Of a stretch of DNA of 64,000 nucleotides, positions 22,999-35,612 are shown one piece after another. The DNA lies in the NCBI GenBank assembly GCA_007570785.1, contig ML664161.1, forward strand, positions 16,830,861 through 16,894,860, in the 5' to 3' direction. The DNA is from Antilocapra americana. Taxonomy: Eukaryota > Chordata > Mammalia > Artiodactyla > Antilocapridae. A model generated the notes under the pieces. It had not been told where the DNA came from, ran no database searches, and was given only the letters and a program-made list of their open reading frames with translations. Made by a program: the position numbers and the translations under genes. The stretch's first letter is position 1; each line of letters opens with the position of its first letter.

Positions 22999-25484
22999 TA
23001 GATAAAGTTCATTCCAGTTCTTACAATCCCTATCATTGTAACCATTGGTAATGATTTGAACTAAATGAAGTATATCATAAGCTCCTAAAAATGGAGTCAC
23101 TTCCCTATTCTTGATGTACTTAATCAAATATCATTCATTCATCATCCATGTATCCTTCATACAGTGAACACTGTAGGACATGCCAAGCACCACCCTAGGA
23201 ATTTCAGCAAAGTCCTTGTCCTTAAAGAATTATACCAAAAGTTTGACACTATAGTTTTTAAAGGTTAATTTGTTTTCAAGACTTAGATAGGACTTCGTTA
23301 GTCAACAGAGAAAGACTGGTTAATTTGCCAAGATGTAGATTTCTATATAAATGTATTTGTATCTGTGTTCTCTTATGAAACAAATATTGGAATTTATCTG
23401 CAAAGTTTGTATACATGCCTATACCAAGTATGTATATATATGTCATACATACCCATGTTTTTCCAAGCTACTGAAGTTGGCTAACTAAACTGATAGTGAT
23501 AAACATGCTGTTTCCAGCTCAGTCCCACCAATTGCTTCATAGGACTCTAGCCTCTCTTAGGCTCCACACTTGTGTGATACTACTGCTTGTGCAAATAACT
23601 GCAAGAGTTGCTATGTTTACATTGAGGTGAGCTCACTGGATGGCTCCCACAGAGCATAGCCTCTTTCCAGAGAGCTAGGTTTTGCATTAGCCCTGGTTAA
23701 GAGTCTGTTCATTTCTGACACTGATGCCAGTTTATTAAAGAATGAATTAATTTTTCATTCTCCTCTCTCTTGAGGATGGTCCTCATCACTTGAGGCTTTT
23801 TTTTTAAACAGTCATCTCTGGAAATTCACCTTCTTGTTCTTCTGGTTTACCACATATCCCTACCATTCACTCACTCAGTTTTACCAGGAGTTTGTTTCAC
23901 TCTGAAGCATTAGTTATCAGAAAAATAACTGACCCTTAAAGAGCTGAACAAGAATATTTTGGAATTTGTGTCTCCTTTTTTAAGGAATGTAGACAGACAC
24001 CCCAAAGGGCCTGTTTTCTTTAATACAACCACCGCCTACTAAATAAAAAACTCACATTTACTAAAGAGCCAGATGGTTATTTCCTCCTGTTCTGTTCCAC
24101 CTAGTAACCTGGAAATATGTGAATTTAAAGATAAACCTAAACTTTTAATCAAGAACATCATTCTTTTTAACTTAAAAAAGAAAAATATACAAATATTGAA
24201 TAAAAGATGAATTATTATTTTAGCATAAATCATATTTTTCTTATTATTTTGTGAGAGATGCTTAAAATAGCATCCCCCAATCACTGATGTGGAAATGCAC
24301 TGCTCAGCTCTGCTTTCAAGGAAGGACTTGCTGTCACATGCAGGGAATGTGATCAGCAGGGAACCTTTATCCATTGGTCCTTTAGGATCTGTGTTGGCAG
24401 CAGAGAACCCAGGGTGCTACTCTTCTCAGGGCTGTCTCCATCCAATGACTCCACAAGACAGGGTGTAAGTGGACAATCATCTTGGCTCAAGATGGGACAT
24501 TCAGATGGGCTTAGACCCCTCAGGAATAAGGGTTTGGGTAATGCTTCCAGGTATGCTGTGGAGAAGAGTTGATGTAGTACTTAAAGTGAGGAGATCCTGG
24601 AAAGCAGAATGGAGGATGGAGACTGAGTACCAGTTGTTGGTACCTACTTAAGCTGTGGCAGCTACAGTTCATACTGCTAATGTTTCTTCTCTAAGTTTCT
24701 CTCAGGAAAGAGGTCCATCAAAATCCCTGAGAATCTGCTACCAAAACAAGTGGAGAAGGAGATCCAGGAGGGACTATGATAAACACAAAAATAAGCTGCC
24801 CATATCCTTCTTCCAGGAATGAATTTCCACCTTGCTGTAGGAAGCAATCAAGAGTAGAAAGCTTCAAATCACTGGCTTCTTTAGGGTTTGCCTCAACTGC
24901 AGACAACCAGGGCCTCATTCTTCCTGGAATAACTGGAAGCCAATGACTGAGCAAGTTGGGAGAATATTTCTGCATAATTCAGAATTCTTCTGATGGTCAA
25001 TATTTGCTCTGGAGCTCCACAAAGTTGGCAGAGATCTTGCCACACCTGTATCATGACCTGAAATCTCCCCTTGCCCAGTCTCGCTTTCTCCCCCTTCCCT
25101 TTCTTTCATAGACATTTTGATATCTAAGGACCTGCTTCTCGTGAACACAACCAGTGGCATTCACCCTTTCTCCACTTACATGTAACAAGGCCTCTTTGCC
25201 TCTTTGTCTCTAATGTTAGTAGGACAAGGAATAAGAGTGGTGGCCAGTGGCATAGAGATCTGATGGTCAGAGTCTGAGGTAGTGGGAAAGGGCAGAAATA
25301 AAATTATTCCAGTGCTTTTTCTCTTTTCTTCTCAGCCCTGAGATACAGGTCCCATTATTAACACAATGAGAGACACCCACAGCTTGATGTGCAATCAGTT
25401 TGATGTACAGTATACTTTGCTACTTACGGTAATAGATAAATCTTCAAGAAATGAATCTATTTTTAAATGTTTTGAGGGTACTTA
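22999..25484. other. Long repeat-poor stretch
   Basis: About 2.5 kb with no recognised repeat or gene. A 111-codon minus-strand frame (24039-24374) contains a lysine/phenylalanine-rich AT-driven composition and no domain. Splice-like motifs occur at chance level only. Confidence 0.5.
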
Positions 25485-25668
25485 TTAGTTAAAGGCATTT
25501 TATAATAACTCCTTTAGTCAACAAAATAAAGGCATTTTAGCCTATTTTAAAAACACAGATTTTCATATGTTAGAATCATATAAATTATACTTCAAAAAAC
25601 CTAAAATAAAGCAGCTATTCTTACTGATGCTACCTCAAGGTTTGGGCTTGGGGAGGTAAGAATACTGA
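25485..25668 (+). repeat. Left copy of about 183-bp direct repeat flanking a BovB
   Basis: This non-transposon sequence recurs at 28864-29045 at roughly 90% identity by hand alignment, with small indels. It contains 'ataataactcctttagtcaa', 'acaaaataaaggcatttta' and ends 'ggggaggtaagaatactg'. It abuts the 3' end of the BovB (with about 13 degenerate tail bases between), as a target-site duplication would. Confidence 0.9.
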
Positions 25669-27778
25669 CCTTTCATTGTTTACTCGCCCAGTCACGTCTG
25701 ACTCTTTGTGACCCCATGGATTGCAACATGCCGGGCCTTCCTGTCCCTCACTATCTCCTGGAGTTTGCCCAAGTTCATGTTCATTGCATTGGTGATGCCA
25801 TCCAGCCATCTCATCCTCTGAAGCCCTCTTCCGCTTATGCCCTTGGTCTTTCCCAGCATCAGGGATTTTTCCAATGAGTCATCTGTTTACACCAGATGAC
25901 CAAAATACTGGAGCTATGGCTCTAGCATCAGTCCTTCCAATGAATATTCAGAGTTTATCTTCCTTAACATTGATTGGTTTGCTCTCTTTGCTGAGAAGGT
26001 ACTTTCAGCGGTCTTTTCCAGCACCACAGTTCTAAGGCATCAATTCTTTGGCATTCTGCCTTCTTTACTGTTCAGCTCTCACAACCATATGTGACCACTG
26101 GGAAGACCATAACCTTGACTATATGGTCCTTTGTCATCAGAGTAATGTCTGATTTTCAACACATTATCTAGATTTGTCTTAGCTTTCCTGCCAAGAAAAT
26201 CTGCCTGTCTAAAGATTTAATGGCTGCAGTCACCATCCACAGTGATTTTGGAGCCCAAGAAGAGAAAATCTGTCATTACTTCCACCTTTGCCCCTTTTAT
26301 TTGCCATAAAGTAATGGGGCCAGATGCCATTATCTTTGTTTTTTAATATTTAGTCTTAAGTTGGCTCTTTCACCTCCTCCTTCACCCTCATCAAGAGGCT
26401 CTTTAGTTCCTCTTCATTTTCTGCCATTAGAGTGGTATCATCTGCATATCTGAGGTTGTTGAGGTTTCTTCTGCCTATCTTGATTCCAGCTTGTATCCAG
26501 CCTGGCATTTCTCATGATGTCCTTAGTGTATATATTAAACAAACAGGGTGACAGCAGACAGCCCTGTCATACTCCTTTCTCAATTTTGAACCAATCAGTT
26601 GTTCCATACAGTTGTTCTAACCATTGCTTCTTTACCCACATACAGGTTTCTCAGGAGACAGGTAAGATGGTCTGGTATTCCCATCTCTCTAAGAGCCTTC
26701 CACAGTTTGCATGATCCACACAATCAAAGACTTTAGCATAGTCGATGAAATAGATAGATTTTTTTCTGAAATCCCCTTGCTTTCTCTATAATCCAGCAAA
26801 TGTTGGCAATTTGATCTCTAGTTCCTCTTCCTTTTCTAAACCCAGCTTGGATATCTGAAAGTTCTTGTTTCACATAATGCTGAAGCCTACCATGCAAGAT
26901 TTTAAGCATGACCTTACTAGCATGGGAAATAAATGCAATTGTCCAGTGGCTAGCATAGTCCTTGGTACCAGCCTTCTTGGGAGTTGGGATGAGGATTGAC
27001 CTTTTCCAATCTTGTGGCCACTGCTGGGTCTTCCATATTTGCTAACATAATGACTGCAAAACCTTGTTGGCATCATCATTCTTTAGGGATTTGAATAGTT
27101 CTGCTGGAATTTCATCACATCCACTAGCTTTATTAATAGCAGTGCTTCCTAAAGCCCATTTGACTTGGCTCTCCAGAATTTCTGACTCTAGGTAAGTAAC
27201 CACACCATCATAGTAATCTGGTTCATTAAGATCCTTTTCATACAATTCTTCTGTGTATTCTCTCCATCTATTCTTGATCTCGTCAGCGTCTACTAGGACT
27301 CTACCATTTTTATCCTTTATTGTGCCCATCTTTGGGCAGAACGCTCCCTTGATGTTTCAGATTTTCCTGAAGATATCTCTAGTCTGTTCCCTTTGTTGTT
27401 TCTTCTGTTATTAAGCATTGTTCATTGACGAATGCCTTCTTGTCTCTTCTAGCTATTTTTGGAACTCTGCATTTAATTAGATGTACCTTTCCTTCTCTCC
27501 CTTGCTTTTCACTCCTCTTGGTTCTTCCGCTATTTGTAAAGGCTCCTCAGATAATCACTTTGCCTTCTTGCTTTTCTTTTTCTTCAGGATAGTTTTGTTT
27601 GCCACCTCCTGTACTATATCATGGATCCCTGTTCGTAGTTCTTCAGGCATACTTTTAACTAGATCCAGTACCTTGAATCTACTCATTACCTTTACTGCGA
27701 ATTCATATGGAATTAGATTTAAGTCATACTTGACTGGCCTATCACTTTTCCTGGTTTTCTATAGTTTAAACCTGAATT
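25669..27778 (-). mobile_element. BovB LINE, RT and linker regions, minus strand (host copy, left part)
   Basis: The 3' end is at the left ('cagtcacgtctgactctttg'). Going right, the minus strand runs back through the C-terminal region and RT domain to the EN-RT linker ('EEFL'-like codons with many stops; 'RWREYTEELYEKDLNEPDYY' at about 27200-27270). Numerous frameshifts make it inactive. A plus-strand BovB interrupts it at 27779, and it resumes at 28555. Confidence 0.92.
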
Positions 27779-28554
27779 AACACCACCTTTATGGCAGAAA
27801 GTGAAGAAGAACTAAAGAGCTTCTTGATGAAAGTGAAAGAGGAGAGTGAAAAAGTTGGCTTAAAACTCAACATTCAGAAAACTAAGATCATGGCATCCAG
27901 TCCCATCACTTCATGGCACACAGATGGAGAAACAGTGGAAATAGTGGCAGACTTTATTTTTTGAGGTTCCAAAATCACTGAAGATGGTGATTGCAGCCAT
28001 GAAATTAAAAGACACTTACTCCTTGGAAGAAAAGTTATGACCAACCTAGACAGCATATTAAAAAGCAGAGACATCACTTTGCCAACAAAGGTCTGTCTAG
28101 TCAAGGTTATGGTTTTTCTAGTAGTTATGTATGGATGTGAGAGTTGGACTATAAAGAAAGCTGAGTGCTGAAGAATTGATGCTTTTGAACTGTGGTGTTG
28201 GAGAAGACTCTTCAGAGTCCCTTGGACAGCAAGAAGATCAAACTAGTCAATCCTCAAGGAAATCAGTCCTGAATATTCATTGGAAGGACTGATACTGAAG
28301 CTGAAACTCCAAACTAATACTTTGGCCATCTGATGCAAAGAACTGACTCATTTGAGAAGACCCTGATGCTGGGAAATATTAAAGGCGGGAGGAAAAGGGG
28401 ATGACAGAGGATGAGATGGTTGGATGGCATCACCAACTCGATGGACATGAGTTTTGGTAAACTCCAGGAGCTGGTGATGGACAGGGAGAGCTGGCATGCT
28501 GCAGTCCATGGGGTCGCAAAGAGTCAGACATGACTAAGTGACTGAACTGAATTG
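27779..28554 (+). mobile_element. BovB LINE 3' part nested in opposite orientation, 11-bp TSD
   Basis: A 5'-truncated BovB from just after the YADD region ('MAESEEELKSFLMKVKEESE'-type codons) to the 3' end 'gtgactgaactgaattg'. Flanking duplications 'aa[a/g]cctgaatt' lie at 27768-27778 and 28555-28565 (one mismatch). The frame carries a stop in 'DFIF*' at about 27961 and others. Confidence 0.92.
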
Positions 28555-28863
28555 AAGCCTGAATTTTGCCATGAGAAGCTGATTATCTGAGCCACAGTCA
28601 GCTGCAGGTCTTGTTTTTGCTGACTGTATACAGCTTCTCCAACTTTGGCTATAGAGAATGTAATCAATTTGATTTTGGTATTGACCATTTGGGGATGTCC
28701 ATGTGTAAAGTTGTCTTTTGTGCTTTTGGAAAAGAGTTTTTCTATGACTAGAGTATTCTCTTGGCAGAATTCAGTTAACCTTTGACCTGCTTCATTTTGT
28801 TCTCCAAGGTCAAACTTGCCTGTCACTCCAGGTATATCTTGACTTCCTACTTTTGCATTTTGA
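28555..28863 (-). mobile_element. BovB endonuclease-domain segment, minus strand (host copy, right part)
   Basis: This continues the host BovB beyond the nested copy. The minus strand encodes part of the APE-type endonuclease region ('TGKFDLGEQNEAGQRLTEFC'). The element ends (5' truncation) at 'tacttttgcatttt', directly against the right 183-bp repeat. Confidence 0.9.
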
Positions 28864-29045
28864 TTAATTAAAGGTATTATTTTATAATAACTCCTTTAGT
28901 CAACAAAATAAAGGCATTTTAATTTATTTTAAAAACACAGATTTCATGTTAGAATTATATAAATTATATTTAAGAAAACTAAAATAAAGCAGGTATTTTG
29001 ACTGATGCTACTTAAAAATTTGGGCTGGGGGAGGTAAGAAAACTG
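28864..29045 (+). repeat. Right copy of about 183-bp direct repeat
   Basis: The partner of 25485-25668. It starts 'attaattaaaggtattatt' and ends 'gggaggtaagaaaactg'. It abuts the 5'-truncated BovB end. Confidence 0.9.
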
Positions 29046-30370
29046 TTCTTAGTGTTATCCAAAAATATATTTTTATTAATAAATAATACTTGGACTTCCA
29101 TTCAACATTCTCTGTATGTTGAAGATAGCATTCCTTTCTCTTTTCTAACCCTTTAACCTATTCCCACTCCCATTCTGTTTATGGCATTTACTCTTTTTTT
29201 CAATGAGAGTTAGCCCTGCCCCCTTGGCCTGACACACAGAATTCTGGAAAGTGATTTAGAGTGCTGGCTTTGCCCCCGGACCTGGACAAGGAGGAGGAGG
29301 ACCAGGCCAGCTGGTTCTTGCCTTTCTGTGGTGTGGCTGAGAACCACACAGATGGAGAACAGCATCTCTCCCCCTGGGCTTTACCACTACTACAAAAAAC
29401 ACTCCAAGTGAGGGCTGAGGAGGCTCCTTGTTTGTTTCTTCATCTGTACATTGAGGACCCTCACAAGCACAGGCTTTCTGTGAAGTTTAACTGAGATGGC
29501 AAATATGAGAAGGTCCAGCATAATGACTGACACAGGAAAGCTGCTCAAAAAGTGGTGTTTGTTCATGCATGTGTTCATTTATTCCTGACCTTCTATCAGG
29601 AATCTAAAGATATGACAAACACTCATATCTGAATACATGTACCTATGCAGCTGGCAGAGTAAAAGGAGAAGAAATCCTTTAGGAGATAGAAAATCCTTAT
29701 GGACTTCAGCTGTTTTGCCTCTACTGCTCTGCTCTAAACTGTTTCCCACCCCAATCCCTGTTGATTCCAAGTTCTCCATTATAATAACCCCAAGGTGCCC
29801 CTAGTTCTAAGGGTATGTGTAAAAAGAACTCAAATAGCCTACTCTGGCTCTAAATGAAAACAAACCATAAAAACAAAAACTGTTCATAGCTTTTGAGTGT
29901 TTGGATGGCACCTAGTATAATCAAAAACACAAAAACCTCACTGGTTTGCAAAATCCACTAATTACTTTTTGTTTGCCTTTTATTGATGATTTACTATATG
30001 CTGGGCCCTGGCACTTTATATACATTCTTTCAATTCATCTGTCATATAACATGAGAGATAGATTCTAGAGAAGTCGTGTATCTGCCGTGAGGTCCCTAAC
30101 TACCCCACAGGTGAGTTTCTATGAAGTTGATGCAGGTTAGGCTTTAGCTCCTTTACTTCAAAGACTCTGTGAGAAGTTGTAGCATGCATTCATATGGTCA
30201 TATTTTCACTAAATCATCAAAAGTAAGGAATTTTAATAGAAAATCAGTTAAGACTATTTTCTTTTTCCACTACAGCTTCCTTATCATCACATCCTCTCTC
30301 TCATGGGATTGGAGTAGCCATCAACTTTTTGGGGAGATGGATACAGGCAAGTTGAGAGCTGTACTTAATT
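29046..30370. other. Unique DNA with a MIR remnant
   Basis: No gene. 29415-29545 carries sense MIR-like order ('tttgtttcttcatctgtaca', 'gaagtttaactgagatggc', 'ccagcataatgactgacac'). Confidence 0.45.
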
Positions 30371-30592
30371 TGGGACTTTCCTGGTGGCTCAGTGGTAAAG
30401 AACCAGCCTGCCAATGCAGGAGACTTGGGATCTGTCCCTGGGTCAGGAAGATCCCCTGGAGAAGGAAATGGAAACCTACACCAGTATTCTTGCCTGGAGA
30501 AGTCCATGGACAGAGAGGAACCTGGCGGGCTACACAGTCCATGGGATTGCAAAGAGTTGGACGCAACTTAGCAACTAAACAACAACAAAGCA
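30371..30592 (+). repeat. Bov-tA SINE, full length, plus strand
   Basis: It starts at 'ggactttcctggtggctcag', has the 'ccctgggtcaggaagatc' and 'cctggagaagtccatgg' boxes, and ends 'aactaaacaacaacaa'. A 155-codon plus-strand frame (30169-30636) runs through it and is SINE-derived. Confidence 0.94.
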
Positions 30593-31094
30593 ACAGAGGA
30601 GAGGCAAGGTTTAAGGACTATAGACACAAAAGCTAGTCTATAGGAAATGCTTCCAGATCTTAAATTCACATATGGGAGGATTAATACAGGTTTTCCCAAC
30701 TCTACAAATCTATATGGCAATATCAATAATGACTTATGAAGGCACAAGGCATTTTTCTGAGCAATTATTTAAAAAGATTATAGCAACCATGCTATATGAA
30801 GGATTGAATTGCATTTCTCTTCTTATAACAGAAAGTGATATTGTTAAACTACTGTATAAGAAGAAATGGCTAAAGAATTTGATTTCCTACAGAAATGTAG
30901 GAAAGAAAGCATTATGGAAATCAGGTAGTGTATATAGTTGTTAGGGAGTTAGTAAATATATATATAGTTATCTTTCTGAAAATTGGAATGTTTTTGGTAT
31001 TTGTTAGCTTTAAATTTTTGTGATGTATTATGATTTTGTTTAAAATAAAAATTCACATTTGTTCTAATTTTAGTTTCATATTTTGTATTATTTT
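30593..31094. other. Unique AT-rich DNA
   Basis: No gene or repeat is recognised. It includes a short TA-rich run near 30955-30966. Confidence 0.5.
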
Positions 31095-32525
31095 TCTTTT
31101 TCCCATTTTTGATGCATAATTGACAAATAAAAACTATACAATTTGATGTTTTATATATGTATAGATTGTGAAATACCTGCTACAACCAAGCTACCTGACA
31201 TAGCTACCATTTTCTTTGTGCGTGTGTTGTGAGAACACTTAGATTTACCCTATTAGCAAATTTCAAGTATACAGTAAAATATTGTTAACTATATTTGCAT
31301 TGCTGTATAACTGTCATATCTACCTGTTGAACTGACCTCTTAATCATTACATAATCACCTTCTTTGTCTCTAGAGGCAGTTTTTAACTTAATGTCTATTT
31401 TGTCTGATACAAATACAGCCTCTCTTCCCATCTTTTTGGTTACCATTTGTATGGAATATCTTTTTCAGTCCTTTCACTTTCAACCTGAGTGTCTTCAAAT
31501 CTAAATCAGTCTCTTGTAGACTCTGGCTCTTTTTTTTTTTTTAATCTATTTGGCCACTTTATGCCTTTTGATTAAAGAGTTTAATCTATTCAATATAATT
31601 AATGATAAGTGCTGCTGCTGCTGCTGCTAAGTCACTTCAGTCATGTCAGACTCCCTTGGACCCTGTAGACGGCATTGATAAGTGAGGACTAACTCTTTGT
31701 TAATTGTTTTTGCTGTTGTTGTTTGTTTTGCAGCTGTTTTATTCCTCTCTTCTTATCTTGCTGTCTTCCTTTGTTATTTGATGGGGTTTTTTTGGTGGTG
31801 ATATGCTTTGATTCTTTTCTCTGTATCTTTTGTGTACCTATTACAGGATTTTTTTTTCCTTTGTGATTAGCTCCAGGCTTGCATAAAATATACTGTCATT
31901 ATAACTTCCTATTTTAAGTTGATAACAACTTAAGTTCAATTGCATTGCAGATGTTCACAGTGTGAATGCTGCTGGGAATAAGTTACTGCTTATTTCTTCT
32001 TATACAGTAGTTGGCTCTTTCTTGGTGCCAAGGTCAGGGACAAAGGTATATGCACAATAATAGCAATGCTAGCGTCTGGGACATGGGTGCCCATGCTGTG
32101 GCACCAGGACTGAGTAGACTGTGGTGAGGGAGAGTGGGGTGTGGCAGCTCTGGCCCTAGAGGGATGCAGTGACAGCTCTTGCTTAGCATGACTCTAAGAA
32201 GTGCTGTCAGCTGGGATCAGCTGCTCTTGGTGGTGAAGGTTGCTGGGGTCCCTTTGGTTTCCTTTACTTCCATGAGAGAGTTTTCAGTCCAGGGGATCCC
32301 TTTTGGCCCCAAGCTGTGCCAGGATAGAGGATGGGGGCTGCAGGTAAAATGCTTTCCAACGCAGCCATCCTCAACTCTAGTGCTCAACTATTCTGCCACA
32401 TTTTCTTAATTGTAGTCCATAGCTCTCCAGAGCTGTTTTCATCTATGAATAGTTATTAAATTATTGTTTTTGTGGAGGCATGAGACTTATGAGTTTGCCA
32501 TCTTGCTAATGTCACTCCTTATATT
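31095..32525 (-). mobile_element. Ancient L1M-type LINE fragments, minus strand
   Basis: 31095-31330 is the antisense of an old L1 3'UTR ('gatgttttatatatgtatag', 'gagaacacttagatttaccc', 'caagtatacagtaaaatatt'). 31331-31990 matches another ancient L1 section ('aatgtctattttgtctgata', 'cagtctcttgtagactctgg', 'ttcctattttaagttgataa'). 31990-32525 looks like the GC-richer far end ('ccagagctgttttcatctat', 'ttgccatcttgctaatgtc'). No reading frame survives. The segments may belong to one rearranged copy or to several. Confidence 0.6.
31612..31675 (-). repeat. Very short Bov-A2 SINE insertion (about 64 bp) with 9-bp TSD
   Basis: On the minus strand this is only the 3' terminus of Bov-A2, ending in the (AGC)n tail, which appears on the plus strand as (GCT)n at the left. 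'tgataagtg' flanks it at 31603-31611 and 31676-31684. The host old L1 has that motif once. Confidence 0.88.
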
Positions 32526-32529
32526 ATTC

Positions 32530-32630
32530 TTCTTAAAGTGGGATTCTAAAACTGGATCAACCCTGAAGCTAGTAGGCAGCAGAGTCAGATTCAAACCCAA
32601 GTCTGTCTGATTTCAAAACTACTACTTGCT
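32530..32630 (-). repeat. Probable MIR fragment, minus strand
   Basis: 'ctagtaggcagcagagtcag', 'attcaaacccaagtctgtct' and 'gatttcaaaactac' follow antisense MIR. Confidence 0.5.
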
Positions 32631-32639
32631 GTAGTTTTT

Positions 32640-35382
32640 TTCCTTCTCATTCATTTATAGCTTAATTCTGTTCCTCCCTGACCATTTCTTCCATGATCCT
32701 TTGCTCTCTCCTTCCACTGAAACTTTACCCCATTGCCAGAAAACAATATTGGGTCACTCTTTTTACTTTCTCCCCCAAAATGAGATGGTGCTTTCTTACT
32801 GACAATTCCATTTCCCTGACAAGCCTATCCCCTTGAGGCAACCCATTATGCTATTTATCAAAATTCTCAAACCAAGGATAAGATTGTTATTCCTTACTAC
32901 CATCCTCAGATATAACTAACCTGCACAACAACCTCCTACCTCATCTTATGGTGTCCTCTACAGCTACATTCCTTGGTAACTTTGGTATCTTCCCCCACTG
33001 GTGTCACAGTTCCTTGACCTTCTCAGTACATATGGCTTCATCTCCATTTAAACCACTCACAGACATGACCACATCCTGCAGCTTAGCTTCCCACAAAATA
33101 GCTCTATATATAAAATCTATGAAACGAAAATTTCACATCTCCTATTCCTATGCTCTTTTTGATTCATCATTTATCCTAAAGCTATAGATTTATCTTCTTA
33201 GAGAAGGGCAATAGGCAATAAGCTGGTTCATTTTGTTCCACAGTGGGTTCTTGCTGACTCAAATCTATTAACTCTTAAATCTACTTGGTATTTTTAAAAA
33301 TAATCCACATTTGTCTACATATGACATTTTCAAGAGAACCTTTTCTCAATTGTTTTCTCCCTCATTAAATATAGTTTATTGCTATTCACTTCCTGAACAA
33401 AACCTTATCACCTACTTTACAGGAAAGATTGAAGACCCCAAGTCATATGATCTCTCTCCTTCCCAACAGTTTACTTTTTCAAGCTCTTATTTGCTCTCCA
33501 TCTCAGAGTAAGAAATTCTTTTTCAAGGCATCCTTGCAAAGATGGCCCCCAACCCTTCTAGTGTTATCTCACTCTTTTTAACACTTTGCACCATCTATTT
33601 TCCTTATTTCCTATTGTTCCTTCTCTCTGTTTTCTATTTTTTCTTCTCCTATCCCTCTATGTCTAGAATGTGCTTTCTATCACTCACTTGAAATAACTAA
33701 CCAACTTTCAGTGGCATCTGCTAGGTTTGAAGGTGCATCTTGGACCTTAAGGGTGTCAATATTTCCAAATCCTAATTAAATATCAAGAAGGATACAAAAG
33801 TTGTTAGATTTCAACAAGGTTCCAGAGTACAGAGGATTACAAGGACTGACACAGTCTTTAAGGTAAGAATGGTAGGTAATAGAAATTCATCCAAAGTTGG
33901 GATAATTAGCTCCACCAGTTTTTAAGTTTCAGGACATAGATCTTGGTCATCAGGAAAGAAGGTACCAAAGCTGCTGCAGAAATTCCTAGCTGAGAAAGAG
34001 TATTGGCAATCTTCTTGGACCTCAGCCAAGGTATACAAACCCCTTTGGGGAAGAAAGCAGGTGTAGGAATAGAAGCCGCACTATGCACAGGTATCTCCAT
34101 TTTAGAACACATTTATACTTCCATATATCATTTTCAAAAAGTTGTAACTAGAAGCACATTTGAGATTCATCTAGTCCAGAGGTGAGTAATAGCCTTGGGC
34201 TCTAATCTCCTTATTGTCGACAAGCATTCCTTGGATCATGCTGTATTTTTCATAAAAATTGTACCAACACATTAAAATCTAAAGGTAACTTAAAAATCAT
34301 GTTTTGGTTTTCAGAAGATTTGAGAGCATGAGCTTGAAATTTCAACATGGCAATCCTTGGTTGGATCTGAGTCATGGCCACCCCTTTAGATGGGGTATAT
34401 GCTCTTCAGTTTGGCATCATCATTCTCATTCATTCAGGAGGCACTGGCATCTGAATTTCCAACTTACAGCTTAGTCCAGTGTCCTAATATTACAAATGAT
34501 GAAACTGGGACCTGAGAAATTTTCATGGTGACTCCAAAGTCACAATAGCTAGTCAGAGTCTGTTGCACTGATTCCAAGTGCAGTGGCCACCTGCAACATT
34601 GCTTCACAAAGCGGCTTTAGGCTAACACATTTGATGTGCAGAAGCAATGAGCTTAATCTGAACAAAAGTACAAAACTCAGGTAACACATTTTGCCATTAT
34701 TAGCTTTCTACCATCCTTTTGGAATAATGCAATTCAGTCAGGAAGTCTTGTCACTGGGCAAATCAATAGCTCTGACCTACTTCATTATGTAACTTGCAAT
34801 TGTGTTTCCATTATAAAACTCATTATCTAGTAAAGCAAGGAAAAAAATCCTCACTTACCTTTCTTGGAATCCTTTCTCAAACACCATGTGCTGTTTGAGG
34901 TCAGGGCTTCTTACCAGCTATATAGCAACTTTTTTGGCTTTTGACAGGACAAGGAAAATTTAAAAGAATGTAACTCTGATTCTATAATAAATTTCTGATA
35001 GTAAACACCTGAATTGATGTTTTAGACAGCATTATGTATGCCATCCTGGGAATTTTTTAGTTCCTTAGGCTCTGTATACATTTTATCTGTATTTTGGTGC
35101 CAAAAGAGGTAAGAAGGGAGACTTCTCCATTCCAAATCACTACATAGGGTGCATCTTTCCTTTCCCCTCCTCTCTCTTCCCTTCCTTTTTCTTCTATGCA
35201 TTTCTTGTTCTTTCCTTTCTATTCCTTTCCCTCTTTTCCATCCTTCTTCTTCTCTCCCTCCCTTTCTTCTTTAATCATTTATTAGTTCCTCACAGCATAC
35301 TAGTCATTGTATGGGAAAATTCGAGGTGAAAAGTCAGGTGAATGAATGCATAAATGATTACACAGACGTACAAGATATGAGG
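32640..35382. other. Unique DNA, partly pyrimidine-rich
   Basis: No gene. 32640-33700 is C/T-rich on the plus strand and may hide a very old repeat. 34470-34570 weakly resembles antisense MIR ('gatgaaactgggacctgaga'). 35160-35280 is a pyrimidine-rich low-complexity tract (CTT/CCT). Confidence 0.45.
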
Positions 35383-35612
35383 TCTTCCCAGGTGGTGCTA
35401 GTGGTAAAAAAAAAAACCCTGCCTGCCAACGCAGAAGATGGAAGAGATGCAGGTCTGAACCCTGGATCAGGAAGATCCCCTGGAGGAGGGCATGGCAATC
35501 CACTCCAGTATTCGTGTTTGGAGAATCCCATGGACAGAGAAGCCTAGAGAACTATATAGTTCATGGGGTCGCAGAGTTGGACACAACTGAAGCAACTTAG
35601 CACATAAACACA
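35383..35612 (+). repeat. Bov-tA SINE, full length, plus strand
   Basis: Head 'ggtcttcccaggtggtgct', an expanded A-run inside the tRNA-like part (35408-35418), the 'aggaagatcccctggagga' box, and tail 'ggacacaactgaagcaactt'. Confidence 0.92.

Noticed and set aside
25485..29045. The 183-bp direct repeats as LTRs of an element
   Set aside because: They lack TG...CA ends, promoter and polyadenylation signals, and the interior is an ordinary non-LTR BovB.
30169..30636. 155-codon plus-strand ORF as a gene
   Set aside because: The C-terminal two-thirds translate a Bov-tA SINE and the rest is unique AT-rich sequence without domain or start evidence.
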